This document shows positions 11,241 through 23,992 of a stretch of DNA of 64,000 nucleotides, piece by piece. The first letter of the stretch is position 1, and every line of letters begins with the position of its first letter. Position numbers and translations under genes: made by a program. Source of the DNA: Mortierella sp. BCC40632 (lineage: Eukaryota; Mortierellomycota; Mortierellomycetes; Mortierellales; Mortierellaceae); contig WAEK01000018.1 in the NCBI GenBank assembly GCA_011634665.1, positions 845,501-909,500 on the forward strand. Reading direction: 5' to 3'. Below the pieces are notes generated by a model. It was not told the DNA's origin and searched no databases. It saw nothing but the letters and a program-made list of their open reading frames with translations.

Positions 11241-12913
11241 TCAGTCATCGTTCTCGTCCGCCGTGTGGTATTCGCCCGAACTAGCGGACAGGAAAGAGTC
11301 CGATGAAAGGGTGCTCGTCCAAGATCCGACAGTCAGGTTGCTCAGCGGATGGTCCTCTTCGGAGTCTTCTGCCTCGTCCTCGTCGTTGTCGTCGCCAGTA
11401 ACCATGACTGTGCTCAAAGGAGACTTGACTACAGAAAAGAGAGAAAGGGCACCAAGGGGGAGAGGTACACAAGGATGCATCGAAACAAAGACATTGACAA
11501 AAAGGGTCGCAGCAAGGGGAGAAAGGTAGGCAGGGAGAGAACGCAAGAAGGGTTAGTAGGCGCTTCCATTAGCAACGGGCCGTCGGCACAAAGAGAGTTC
11601 GAGGCATGACCCGCAAAAAAGAGAGTTTGACAGAGGACACGCGACCGTGAAAAAAGAGAGAGAGAGAGAGAGAGAGAGAAGGGAGAGGAGAGCCTATGCA
11701 GATGGGGTTGCTTACCATTTCGAAAGAGATCCCGGCGACGAGGGAGGTATCCACGAGGCTTGAGTGGGGCAATGAGCTTGCGTGCGCGGATCATACGCAA
11801 CTCTGGGGCCATCATTCGTAAATAGTCTGGATTGGACCGAGTGTCGCGGCACGTCAGATGGCGTGGCAGCGCCTCTGCTGCTTCCGAGATTGTTTCCGAG
11901 ATTGCTTCTGTAGCCTCACTTGCCTTGTGTTGGCTCTTCAAAGCCTTTTTATCACCTGCGGCCTTGCTTGGTCGTGCTGCTCGCGATAGCGATGTCAGAG
12001 GCATCGGCTTTGGACCAACCTCAACCACGATAGGTGTCTCGCTGTACGTAAATGTTGTCAGTGGGATGGTGTCTGAGCGCAGGCCTTTAAACCTGTCCAT
12101 GGCTGCCTTTGCAACGGGATATGGAGTCGAGTTGCCCTCCTCAAGCGAGCCGCCACTACCACTCAGGTCGAGATTAGGTGGGTAAGGCAAAAGCAACGTG
12201 GCCATTGCCTCTGGCGCAGGCTCAGCTTCTTCGCGATGGCCAGTCTTTTTGTTCAATTGGACAACGGGAGAACTGTTGTGGGCGACAAATAGCGCTGATG
12301 GCGGAAGGAATTCGCGACGGGGCGAAGCTGCAGCATTAGCGCTATTGCTTCGCTTGTTCAAGCGACGATGGCTGCTCTTCTTCTTGAGAGTGTTGGAAGA
12401 AGAAGAGGTACTGCTGGAACGAAGGGGGAACCGAGGCGAGGACCAGGTTGGGTTATTGAGATAGTGTTCTTTCAAAGTGGCCCAAAAGCCAGGCTGCGAC
12501 CAAGATGGGGGCGACAGTGTGGGTCGCTTCTCTGGCATGAAAAGCGCCTGGAGGGCATTGAGCCAGGGCTGTCCAGCATCCAGGTCGTCCATGGCCACTG
12601 CAGTGCCATTGTTGGCATCCGAGAGGTCATAGTCGAAGGAGCCGGAGCCGGAGCCAGAGTTTGAGTTGGTGTTGGTGAGGGGGATCGCGGTCTGACGAGA
12701 GGAGCGCTGCTGGCGCTTGCGTGGCCGGGGGATTGAGCCGTAAGGCTGTGGTGCACGAGAGGCAAGTTGGGCGAGGTAAGTAGCTGAGGAGGAAGACGAG
12801 GTACAGGGCTGTAAGGATGAAGAAGGTAAGGATGGTGGTAAAGAGGAAGGCGAAGCAGAGGCGGAAGGCTGGGACGAACACAGGGTGGTTGTTGTACTGA
12901 GCACCGGCAACAT
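11241..12913 (-). CDS. Uncharacterised fungal protein with a C-terminal basic LRMMAPELRMIR motif
   Basis: There are two exons on the minus strand, 12913-11716 and 11428-11241. The GTAAGC donor and TGTAG acceptor split a Val codon and keep the frame, giving 461 residues. The start is the ATG after a GA-rich (CT-rich in sense) leader. The N-terminal half is rich in Ser, Pro and Thr with basic patches. A block around PSWSQPGFWATLKEHYLNNP may be folded. Near the C terminus is DYLRMMAPELRMIRARKL followed by a KPRGYLPRRRDLFRN stretch, then an acidic tail with DDNDEDEAEDSEED. The DYLRMM motif resembles a short conserved segment in small uncharacterised ascomycete proteins (the yeast YMR181C/YPL229W pair came to mind from memory). 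No biochemical function is assigned. Confidence 0.75.
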
Positions 12914-15706
12914 GGTGATCAGGAGTGTATGAAAGTTAAAGTGGGAGAGGAGAGTGAGCGAGGAAGTGTGGGGCGAGAGAGGGAGAGAGAAAAAAATGAT
13001 TATGAGAGAGAAAGATAATATTAAAGGAGCAAGAGTAAGATGAGAGCAAGAGGAGAGCAAGATGAGAGTGAGAGTAAGAGTGAGAGTGAGAGTAAGAGTG
13101 AGAGTGAGAGTAAGAGTGAGTGAATGTGAATGGATGCAGATCGGAATCTGAGAGAAAGAGAACCAAGAGTGAAAAGAGGGATAGAGTGAGAACGAGAGAA
13201 GGGAATAAAAAAGAAAAGAGAGAGAGAAAGAGAGAAAGAGAAGGAGAGAGAGAGAAGGAGACAAAGAGAACTGACCCGGTGCACGTCTCGTTCATTCAGA
13301 CTCGCCCAGAGAAGGAAGGGAAAGAAACTGACAAGAGAGCGTTATCTGTCCGGATCGCATCGGTCGTATCTCTTGACATGTATCGATGTTGCATCTCCTG
13401 TTCATGTACTCACTCTGTCTCTTTTTTATTGTCATTGACATCTGGATATGGGACACAACAACCCAAAGGTCGTCTTGGTTGTCGTTGCTCTTTCTTTTGT
13501 TAACATTCACATCCGCATCCACTCATCTATTCATCTCCATTATCCATATCCATATCCATATCCATATCGGCGGCACATGCCATTCATCCTTACCCCAGCA
13601 TCGCCAGTGTCCCGGCGCAGAGGAGAGACAGCGTATCTGTCTGTTTGCGGAAGGAAGCAGCGAGGAGCGAACAGGGAGAGAGGAGAGAGGAGAGAGAGAG
13701 ACCCTTTCATTTCATCCTCGTCCGTATACACATGTGAGACACCACAGACGCGACTCTTTCCGGCGATGCCTCTCTCTCTCTTTTTCTTGTTCTCACTCAC
13801 TGCCACTATTCTGTCTCCATATCTCCATATCCTATTTTTTTTTTTCCGCCTTTTCTCTCTCTCCCTTCCCCCTTTAAACCCTTTCTCCTGGCGTCCTCTC
13901 TTGGCCATCATCAAGACCATCCTCGCTCACCCTTGGCCTCTCTCCTCCCTCCTCCCCCACCTACCCCCCTTCTCCTCCATCTCTTTCTCTCTTTTTCTCT
14001 CTCTCCCATAAAAGTTCGGCTCCCTATCTCTTTGTGCTGTGTGTTGGGCGTTGCCTGCACCCGCTCTGCTCGTCCTCTGCAACCGTGTGTGTAACCTCGA
14101 CAAGGCCATCTATCGGAATCACACCTCGATAGTCCCTTTCTCTCTAAAGATGAGGCTCGTGTCAACAGCCGATCCCTTTTGCGTCCATGCTCCAACTCTC
14201 TCCTCTCTCCTCGCCCATCTTGCTACTGTTTGGCCCGCCCTACTCATCCTGTCTCTTCCAACCAATCCCTATTTCTTCCTTCCGAACCCATCAACACTCC
14301 ACGAACAAAACGAAAAAAAAAAAATCAAAGTGAACACTGGGACCGTTGACTACGCCGCCTCTACCCAGTCTGCGCACTCTCCACCTTCTCTCACTCTCCA
14401 TCTCTCTTTATTTATTTATTTATTCTCTTCTCTTTCTCTCTCCTCTCTCCTCGCTCGTGTGTGTGTTATGAAACTGGTGACCGACAACACGTCAGTGGCG
14501 AGTGACCCGAGTTTTTCTCCTCCTCTTCCTCTTCCTCCTCTTCTTACCCCTTCTCTTTCTCCTCGGTTCCATGAATAGAGCTATTCAATCATCAGTCATC
14601 AGTCATCATCATCATCATCATCATCATCAGCCACAGCCACGGAGCATGGTTTGACCCTGGTCGGACCCAGAACAACACTCTTGGCTCTTGGGAAATCACC
14701 CGGTCAGGCACCAATAAGAGATCAGACCTGTCAGTGTTCCTGAGATTCCCTGCTGCTGATTACGCATTCCTTTACTTTTTTTTTATTTTTTCTTTTTTTA
14801 ATATCCAACGGGGCACCGTTCTTCCTTTTATTTTTTTCTCTCTCTCTTTTCTCTATTCTTCCTCCTTCCACCCCTTTCTTCTCCTTCTACACGAGCCATC
14901 TACTCTCCTCCTCTCCCACCTCTCTCTCTCTCTCTCTCTCTTTTTCTTCCGAAGACAACACCAGTCCGGGTCTAGCGTCCCTTTTTTTTTTCTTCTTTTT
15001 CCCTTCGTGGTTGTAGAAACACGACCCTCCTTCATTCACTCTGATTCAAAAAAGAAAAAGAAAGCTCTCGCCAATATATACTCGATCATCGCCAAGATCT
15101 AAACAGTAGACTAGTAAGAGAGAGCGCATGTTTGAAGAGAATGAGAGGTCACTTGCCCATCGATCCAACTTTTTTTGGGGGAAGACCCTCTTCACTCTCA
15201 CACATACATACTCTCTGTTCTCTCTTTCCCCAGCACCATCATTTTTTATCGCTACCTTCCACTCTTGCTTACTGCTCTATCTTTCTCTTCTTCGTCTTCC
15301 TCCTCCTCCTCCTCCTGGTCAGGGACCCCTAGCCTCTCCGTTCTTTGTCACGCGGATGTGGCCTTGTGGACAGATATCAGAGAACTTGTCAAAAAAAAAA
15401 GAATCTGCCACGTTTGGTCTCCTCTCTCCTCCCCCTCTCGGAGCTCATTCTCTTTTCCACACACGCACACACAGACACAGATACAGATACACACGCGCAC
15501 TCTATCTATCTCTCTCGAACTTAAAGTCCGCGTCCATCGAGCAACTCGTGAAAAGAAAAAGAAGCCCCGACGAACGAGATAATCGTGTCTCTCTCTCTCT
15601 CTCCACTTGAGTGACCTCTTCTGACCCCCTCTGACAGAGAAGCAAAGTGAAAAAAGATTATCAAAGCCTAACAAGGTTTTCCCCTCTTCCTTTGAACCTT
15701 GTTCCG

Positions 15707-15758
<52 letters not shown>

Positions 15759-15858
15759 GGAGAGCCCTCCTTCTTCTTCCGGTAGGGTAGGGTGGGTGGA
15801 CACTTCTCTACCATTTGGATGGTTGAGCTCCCCATCTGGTCTGAAATGCTCCCACAAC

Positions 15859-15906
<48 letters not shown>

Positions 15907-16549
15907 ACACACATCCTCACCGAGCATTCGGGCGTGTGATAAAAATGTGTATAGACTCTTTTTTTATTATTTTGGCGCGTGTTGTTTGTGCGGTCACTGT
16001 TTCTTTCTTCCTCTGGGGTTTAGCGTGGTACTCTGTCCATACTCTTGATACATTAGGATCATCCTTCTTTCCTCCTTCTTCCCTTCCCTCTCCCCTCCCC
16101 CCCCCCAAGCTTGCGTTTTAGGTTTTCTCTGCGTGACCCCATCCTCCCCGGTGTTTTTTTTTTTTTTTTTTTTTGGTCAGACGAGTCTGCAATCCCTACG
16201 TCAATAGGCATCACATTCCCTCTTCCCCTCATGGTAACATCTTTTCTTGTTTGTTTGTTGAAAAAAGAGTTTTCTATAGTCTAAACTACGAAAAACTATT
16301 GGTCTAGTAACAGGAGTTTTCTTCTTCTGTTCCTTTACGAGGTGTAAAGAAGCACATGCTCTTGGAACCTTCTGCAAAAAAAAAAAAAATAGGCCGACGG
16401 TTTTGTTTGAACCGGCGTATATTTCTGAATCAAGAATGCAGGACTTAAAAAACAAATGTAGAAACAGGATAGGAGGTGAAGGATGGCTCAAAATAAAATT
16501 TGTTTCTTTTTTTTTTTTTTTTTTTTGGACGGACAAAACTCTTCCTTGT
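12914..16549. other. CT/GA-rich spacer, promoter of the 11241-12913 gene on its left side
   Basis: About 3.6 kb lies between the start of one minus-strand gene and the stop of VPS18. From 12914 to about 13270 the plus strand is almost pure GA, so the leader of the left gene is CT-rich in its own sense. The rest holds CATATC repeats near 13545-13567, CT tracts, a CAT repeat near 14604-14631, a poly-T run of about 46 at 15712-15757 and a CT run at 15868-15902. Open frames of up to 190 codons are translated repeats. No gene was recognised, although an RNA gene cannot be excluded. Confidence 0.45.
15712..15757. repeat. Long poly-T homopolymer (about 46 bases)
   Basis: This is the longest single-base run in the window. 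The exact length of such runs is often unreliable in assemblies. Confidence 0.85.
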
Positions 16550-19500
16550 CTACTTCACACACCATGACAGCTCATGTTCATACTCATCAACACTAACGAA
16601 CGGTTGCGCAATAGACTTGATCATAATCTCTCCGCACAGCAAACACTCGGATGCAACTAAATCATCCAACTCATCTCGCAATAGCTCCAACTTGGGAACC
16701 ACAACCGCCGTATCATCCCCTGTCGTACCCGCTCCTCCTCCCCCCACATTTGGTCCCAATCCTGTACCTACTCCTGCTCCACCACCCAAACCTGTCAGGC
16801 CTAGACCATCCGCAAAAAGAACATCCTTAAACACCCCAGCCGCCGTTCCTGCGGCTGTCGTCACAATACCTACACTACCATTCACTACCGCCTTTCCACC
16901 TGCTCCCAAGGCTCCTCCGATAGCCATCACTGCTGCTCCAGTCTGTCCAATCAACTTGGCACCAACAATATCCGTCCCAGCATTCATGCCTGCAGCTCCA
17001 TTCTGTGACAAAGGCTGCAACATCTGTGACTGACTTGCTTGGGTGACCAAGGCCGTATGTTGTCCATGACCATGCCCCGCATGGGCACCTTGATTCTGAT
17101 TCTGCATCTCAACCTGGATCTGCTCCTGAAGCTCCTCTAGCCGTCTCAATTGCCAAGTTGACAAGAATGGTGTCAGGTTCTTGATCAAACAATCAGCATG
17201 GAACGTGTGTTGACAGGGAAAGACATAGAATTGTCGTGTCAACAGAGGATAGTCACAGCTCGTACACCTCTCTGTCGATGCCACAATCGCAAATCGACTC
17301 CGAAGTTCCCGCACATCCAAACGAATGTTCTCTGCACTCCGTGTTGCCTCATCCATGTCTGCCTTGAGCTCGTCAATATGAAGATTGTACTCTTCCAAGG
17401 CCTTGCAAATCTCTTCCTTAAAGTCATCGATCAATACAAAGTCTGGGAAAAAGGGCAAGACATCCTCAATCTTGAGAAGTTCCGAATTGGACAAAAACTC
17501 CATGGCCGCTCGGATATCCTTCTTTTCCTTGACCACGTGTCGTGCAATCTTGAGCCATAGTGTCTTGCGCAACATTTCGTCGTCCTCGGGCTTTTCTGCG
17601 TTGATCTTGGCCAATTCCAGATCGTTATTCTATCATGCAAGATTTTCCAGTAAAGATGAAATATATATATAGAGTGAAAAATGTATTAGATTAATCGAAT
17701 GGAGATACGTGTTGTTAGGACAATCAAAACTTTTCCTAAAGTCACCCTCTATTCTTCTCTTCTTTGCTCTTACCTGTAATGCCAACTCGACTGCTTCGCC
17801 ATAGAGTCCCATGTTACTGTAAATGTTGACACAGGCTTGAATTCGACTGTTTTGCTTGCAAATTCTCAACGCATAGTCGAGGTTGTAATGTCTCTCGCGT
17901 TCCTAAAGAACCAAAAACTCTCTTTTTAGCTTCAAACATTTCAAAAGACTCACTACTACTACAACAATAACAACAACTACTACTACTACTACAACAACAA
18001 AAGACCATAACCCTCCCCCGCCCACGACTCTTCTCTCTTACCTTGTTTGACAAAAAGGCGAGCAATGCCGACTCATCTCGCGTTGGCTGAGTCGCATACA
18101 GTGTCAACAAAAAGTTGTGGATAGCTGGATCGGTGTTCTCTTGCTGAGTCACCACATACGACAAGTATCTCACCGCCTGATTCTGTGCACCCGGTTCCAA
18201 GGTTCGGTGATCGTACTTGAGCAAAGCTGGGATCAAGTTCCGTGGGTTCAGGTTAGGCTGCCTCATCCAGGCACTCACTGTCTCGTACGGCGCATTCTCC
18301 ATCAGCACAGGTGAAAAACGATAGTAGATATCGAGAGACTCTTGTTTGCTCAGCACCTCAAGTGCATTCCTGTACTTTTTCTCCTGGATCCAGTGCGAAA
18401 TAACTCGCTCATAATCTCCGATCAGGACAGCATAAAACAAGAGCTGCTCTGTACGTCCATGCGAAGACAAAAGTTTATAGGTCGTCTTTTTGTCCAAGTA
18501 GTTCTATTTGGTAAAAGGAGGTGTGTGTGTGTGTATGTGTGATTTAGAAAATTAGCGGACAAAATTTTGGTGCTCGTATTTCCTAGTTCCATTCTAGAGA
18601 ATAGTTGTCCCTAAAAACATATTTTAAAGAAAAAATTAGTTACCTTATTCGTCTCCAAGAATGACCTGAATTCATCCTCCAGGACTTGTTGTTCAGCCAG
18701 GAAATTTTGTGTATCCGATGCAGCTGCTGATGATGCAGCCTGATCTTCCAGCTGATTCAACTTGCTCAAATAAATCTCCACAAGCCATGAGCACAAAATC
18801 GTCTTTTGCGTAATATCCTATAGGAAAAAAAAATAGACAATGTGGTTCATGTTAACAATCAAAGAGATGGCTTTCTTTTTTTTCCCCATCCAGGTCACCT
18901 GCTGCCTGTGGAACAAGAGACGTACTCCTTTCTTCAACTTGTCTACTTTGGCCAAGAGATAGCTTCTCAAGGCATCCCGCTCATCTCGTTCTACAAACTT
19001 TAGCGCTACTTCCTCGAACGGCACAGTCGACTGGGCATAGTATTTTGCAGAGAGCATGAATCGACCCTGCGAAAAGTTGTAGTTTGCCTGTAAAGTCAAC
19101 ACACGATCTCTCTGGGCTGGGTTCTAAGTACATTAAAAGAGGATGTTAGAGTTTTTTTTTTGTAGTGGTGACTGTAGTGTGGGGCCGCGTTATGAATAAT
19201 AAAAATATTGTACAGGCTCTAGACAAGATCGTTTACCTTGGCATACTGGAGGGCCATATCGTACTCCTTTCTCTCGAGATAAAGAGACCATACATCGCGA
19301 TCCTCCTTGGTGATAATGAGTTCAAAGATGGACCATTCTGTGTAAATCCAGAACGTGTTCTTGACAGTATCCACAGACATGGCAATCACCTCCTCTTTGG
19401 GTTTCTAACATCAGCAACATTGGAATAAGAGGAGCCAGCAATCGTTAGACGTCATCCAAGGGGTCACAATTAACAAAACCTATTGCTGCAAAGGGCCTTT

Positions 19501-21376
19501 TGTTTGGGACGAACCAGAGGAATTAGCTCATCAAAAACAATCTCATTATTCAATTGGTTGACAGCCCGGACTCGCTCCTTGTACAACAAAATAAAATGGA
19601 ATTCAGTCAACGCAATCGCAATCGGAATCTCGGATACGGCTTGAGAAGAATCAGATTCGAGCCTTGTCGCGGGGTAGGGCAAAAGTTGAGGCGTATCGAT
19701 CACAGAATCCCCTGCGCCCTGAGATCCAAAGGCCAGGTTGCCGTGATAGATTCCTGGTCCTGTCAACCAAGCAAAGGTCTTTGGGGCACCCTGGTATTGA
19801 AGTTCCTGGAACGGACTGAAAAAGTGAAGCTCACTGTAGGGCAGATCTCCTGGCAACTCCGAGAATCCTATTGTCAAAGAAAATTTCCAGTTAAAAAAAA
19901 ATAAATAAAAAGGGAGAAAGTAGATAATCTGGGGAAAATGGATCAAATGATAGGAGAAACCTGTTCACTTTGCTCCATTGGTACTATCCCTCTTTCAATC
20001 CTGACTTGTTCATACCTGGATTCACTTCATACTTGGAGAACAAGCTTTCGAACAATGCACGGTCGTCCGCAACTCCCATGATGCCATTCGACAGGGCATG
20101 AGAAATGGCTCCAATGAATTGATAGATCCGGGTAGGTGTCACGGCAATGATCAAATATTTGCGAGGACTTCCAGGAAATGGTTCCATGCGAAGACCCGTG
20201 ATGGGCATATTGGGTGCCTGGATCGAATAAACCTGCTTAAAGATGCGTTCCTCCTTTTTGAATAGTTCCGCAGTTGGTTCCAACTCTGCTTCGAAAATCA
20301 GACCGTTCCTGGTACCGATCAAGAACACCTTGGTCGAGGACTCTGTGAATCGGTCGTAGGATCTGTTCCATGCAATCGACTCGATCACAATGCCCTAAAC
20401 GATATGTATATTTTTTTTAGAGTATTTAGGAAAAGAAGTTGGGTTGACAGGTTCAACCATGTGTTGATGGGTCCGGCAAAGAATCACGTTAGGGTTATAC
20501 CTTGATTTTGGTGAGCAGCTTTGCCTTTTTCCATTTTTCAAAAAGGTAGTAGTTGTCTCCTGTCTCCGTAGTGATAATCAAATGTCTTCCAGTAGGGTCA
20601 AAAAACATCTTGTAAATCTTGCCTTCGGTAGCCTTTCTAGGGACCTCAATGTCTATTGTTAAAGGAAACAGCAAGAAGGAGGAAAGGAAGAGGCAGTTAT
20701 GCCGACATTGTTGAGCGTGCTGAATATTGCTAGACGTTGTTGTTGACTAGGGCAAAAGTCGTCCCCTAGACTCTCTTATTCGCCTCCTATGACCTTTCCT
20801 GAGCCCATTGGACTACTTTTTTTTTTCTTTCTTTCTCTTCTTCATCTCATTACCTTCAATTTCATGTGAGCGCTGAAGGTCGATGCGCAAGAGATGCATT
20901 GTTTCCATGGCCATGATCATAATGTTGTTGGACACGACCATTGCTGACAGTGAACTCGGGATTTGATAGTCGACTTTGTCCAGAGTGAATATGCGAGAGT
21001 CATCGTCCGCAAATCCTGTATTGACGTACCCGCTCTCGAGCTAGAAAAATAGTAATAAAATAAAAAAAAAAAAAAAGGTGTGCGATCTGGTCAGTCAGGC
21101 ACAGTCTAGGTAACACACATGCATGCATGTAAGCATGCATGGACACCTGGCTTTTTGCTTTTGTAGATTGGATCCCAAAGTTATAGAAATGGGTCCCAAT
21201 CAAAAAGGTTGGAATGCTGCCATGATAAGTGATAATGGTGGAGAGATGTTGCTTACAAGGACGAGGTTTGATGGTTCCCAGCCCTGAGAGGCATGAGAGA
21301 TGCCTCGAGCGGCGCCAGCATGGCTTGAGGACGGCGTGGCGTCGAGATTCTGCTCAATAATATCGTCTAAGTTCAT
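16550..21376 (-). CDS. VPS18: Vacuolar sorting protein VPS18 (HOPS/CORVET core, RING protein)
   Basis: Core subunit of the HOPS and CORVET tethering complexes, needed for fusion of endosomes and vacuoles. There are eleven exons: 21376-21257, 21040-20854, 20652-20501, 20394-20016, 19867-19515, 19404-19237, 19123-18926, 18817-18644, 18503-18042, 17902-17774 and 17629-16550. All phases agree, giving 1133 residues. The N-terminal half is the beta-propeller part (LLRIDLQRSHEIE, GTRNGLIFEAEL, WIYTEWSIFE). The helical clathrin-repeat-like part follows (KYRNALEVLSKQESLDIYY, YSNMGLYGEAVELALQ). The C-terminal RING has CTSC at about 896-899, PCQHTFHADC at 912-921 and ECLLCGE at 1102-1108. About 130 Gly/Ala/Gln-rich residues (951-1084) separate the two RING halves and explain the extra length over the usual 950-1000. 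The identification is firm; two donors (GTTCGT after exon 5, GTACGT after exon 7) were chosen by phase and family alignment. Confidence 0.93.
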
Positions 21377-22698
21377 TGGTGCTTAGGCATATACCGGGGG
21401 GAGGGGAGGGGAGGAGAGGGGAATGGCCGGGGAACAGATGAGGTGGAATAGTTCTCAAGGAGACAGACCCAGAAGTGCTGTCCCTCAGGTTGATAGACCG
21501 GGAAGGATGGAGTGGAAGGGATGAGCGTTTGTCGACGCGAGGAAAAACGGTGTGCGCGTGATGTCAAGTGGCAGCCCTCCCGCCCTGTTGCGTGACTGCG
21601 ACGTCACCTGGTCTAGCCTGGCCTTGCCTTGCCCTGATGTCTCACAAGTGCGGACAAAACGGGCAGGGCAGGACAGCTGCACCGCTCAAATAAACTATCC
21701 TGGTGGATTCCCAGACTTTGGAAATACCGCTGCTCGTTAGACCACTACCAAATTGCACTGTCAATAACGAATAACAATAATAATAGCAATGGTCAGCGAC
21801 CTCGAGGAGAGTTGCAAGTAGAGCCAAACCACGTCTTTCAAATAATATGATGGTCCATATCACCCATTGGTGAAAACAACCACAGCTAGGTCAAGGCTAT
21901 CGGCTGTCATAGCCACCGTCCTTCAAAAGAAGAAAAAAGACGGGCGGAATAGAGGGGTTTCACCAACTTTTCGAAAGAAGATGAAGGTCATGGAGAAAAT
22001 AGCTCAGCACAGTGGTCGACCTTGTTCGCATCCCTTCCAGTGAGCCATACACATGCCATGCCTGGGTTGGCAAATGAAACCGTCGCTGTGACAACCACCG
22101 TTCTGAAGCATTTGCTGAAGGTAGGAAGACCCTGCCATGGCATGTGCAAAAGAGAGTTGATACACACAGACAGGCAGCCCTGCAGCTCCTCTTTTCTGCT
22201 TTTCATTTCGACAGGGTGAGGGTGACAGGGCATGGTACTGTTTGATTCATTAAGGTATATCGAAGAGTGATGCGCCATCAGCATTAGTAGGTTGATGAAT
22301 GACAATGGAGGAAAAGTTGAAAGGACCGTCTATTGAGCAAAGCACCAATCGATTCTTTTAGATGACTCACTTTCAGATATCCAAAGCGGCTTTGACGCGA
22401 GCAATTCTACATTGATCACTAAATATTACACTTGACTCGACTTGTTAAAGACCACTCTCCATTTGAACCAAGACCAAACGCTTGTGTGACAACGCGGTAT
22501 GCAACGCTTTGACACAATGGTGGTAGATAGTTGGACTGCCCTGTTTGGCTTTCCTCAAAGCCAACATACTCTTTACTTTATCCACAACAGCAACAGCAGA
22601 AGAAGTAAGGAGTGGCCAAAGAAACAGACCGTTCATGGTGACGATGGCTTGGATATACTTAATCTTCTATCTCTACAAAAGCCATGGGAGAATCACAC

Positions 22699-22735
<37 letters not shown>

Positions 22736-23898
22736 CTACTCTAGGCCAAAATGGCGATCACAGCCGAGTAGAATCCTATTCGAGCAAGTGGCTAGGATGC
22801 ACCAGTTCAGACTATCAAGCGTTCCCTGACTTTTATGTAAGAGCGATAAAAAAAAAAAAAAAACTATGAAGCTGATGCTAGCAAAGACCTGGCAATGGTT
22901 CAAAGAGATTTTTTTTTTTTGCCACAAAAAAATTGAAGTTCGTTTTGATGAAAGAACTGACCCTCATGTTAGATATTGAAACAGTATTTGAGGCAGTCTC
23001 GTTTATCGAGATGGCACCGTCAGGCGTTTGATCGAACAGTTTGGTGCGACTCTGTAAAAGGTCAAGGGACTACTGGGGACGAGGGAGGCCCAGTCTGCAC
23101 AAAAGAGTCGAAACTCAATGAAGATTACAGGATAGCTGGTACACTTTTGTTTCCAAAAAAAAGCTCTACACAACATACCGACACTTTCATTTGAGTCTGA
23201 ACAAGGAAATGACAGAGGTCATACTATGTGAGCAAGACTTGAATTATAACCTTGGACAAAACTGTAGCACTTGATCATGAACTATATGAGAAAGAACAAC
23301 AGCATGAGCTCTAGTCCGTGTAGAAGGACGTGGTCATTTATCAAAACCGCCAAACTCATGGTCAAAAAAAAAATAATAATAATAATAAATAGATGGGTCG
23401 ATGACAACGAAGGGTGTCTCACCCAAGATTATTATTGTGACATTGACATGGAAAATGGAATGAACCCAGTGACACCCAAAGTATTGGATAGCACTTTGAG
23501 GTTTACCAAGGGAGTGGAAGACATGGATATCCCTGGCAGAACCCAGATTTCAGTCACCGCTTTGACCACGTTTTACGCGACGACAGTAACCCGGATACTT
23601 TCTATCCAGACCGGTTGGTTTCATATCTATTCTATCTCACTATCAACGACATGTGATGAAACCAATAGGCAACAGGCTTATCCAATGTCAGTGTCGAAAC
23701 TGCTGACGTTTAAAGAAGAACACGGTGTTAGTATTCTAGCATGGCCGATGAGTGGACAGGTCGAGAATGACGGCCAATAGGCCCACACTCTCCTCACGCT
23801 CATCAAACCCAACCTTCCAGACACCTGAATCGATTCTCTCTCTCTCTCCGGTATCTCTGACCCTATCTCATCACCTTTGGTGAACAAAGTCGCTAGTA
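21377..23898. other. Spacer between VPS18 start and piggyBac element
   Basis: About 2.5 kb without a recognisable gene. The first few hundred bases should hold the VPS18 promoter. A plus-strand open frame at 23271-23780 looks non-coding because it has no recognisable motif and contains a lysine/isoleucine run from simple repeat. Poly-T at about 22706-22731 and poly-A near 22848-22863 are present. Confidence 0.4.
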
Positions 23899-23912
23899 CT
23901 ATCCCTTGAACC
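23899..23912. repeat. Left terminal inverted repeat of the piggyBac element
   Basis: The 14 bases match the reverse complement of 25946-25959 with one mismatch (G for A at the tenth base). Confidence 0.7.
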
Positions 23913-23992
23913 GTAAGGTTATAACGGGCAAAAATACCCGTCAAATCCACTTCTTTTCCCTCAGTACACCTATTTAAAATGTTTTCTGAACT

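Noticed and set aside
13386..14578. Several open frames of 100-190 codons on the plus strand
   Set aside because: They are built from CT repeats, overlap each other in different frames and show no domain.
15348..15920. Minus-strand open frame of 190 codons
   Set aside because: It contains a run of lysines from the poly-T tract and Arg-Glu repeats from CT repeat; no sign of coding.
18881..18925. GTGACC donor for VPS18 exon 7
   Set aside because: It keeps the frame, but adds residues absent from the family; the GTACGT donor at 18925 is a better match and gives a conserved join.
19470..19514. Possible frameshift in VPS18 near 19.5 kb
   Set aside because: The frame seemed not to join through the GTTTTG donor, but an earlier GTTCGT donor at 19514 gives matching phase and good alignment to the family, so the gene is intact.
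23271..23780. Plus-strand open frame of 169 codons left of the piggyBac element
   Set aside because: No recognisable motif, no intron or promoter context, and a Lys/Ile run from simple sequence. A decayed element cannot be excluded.
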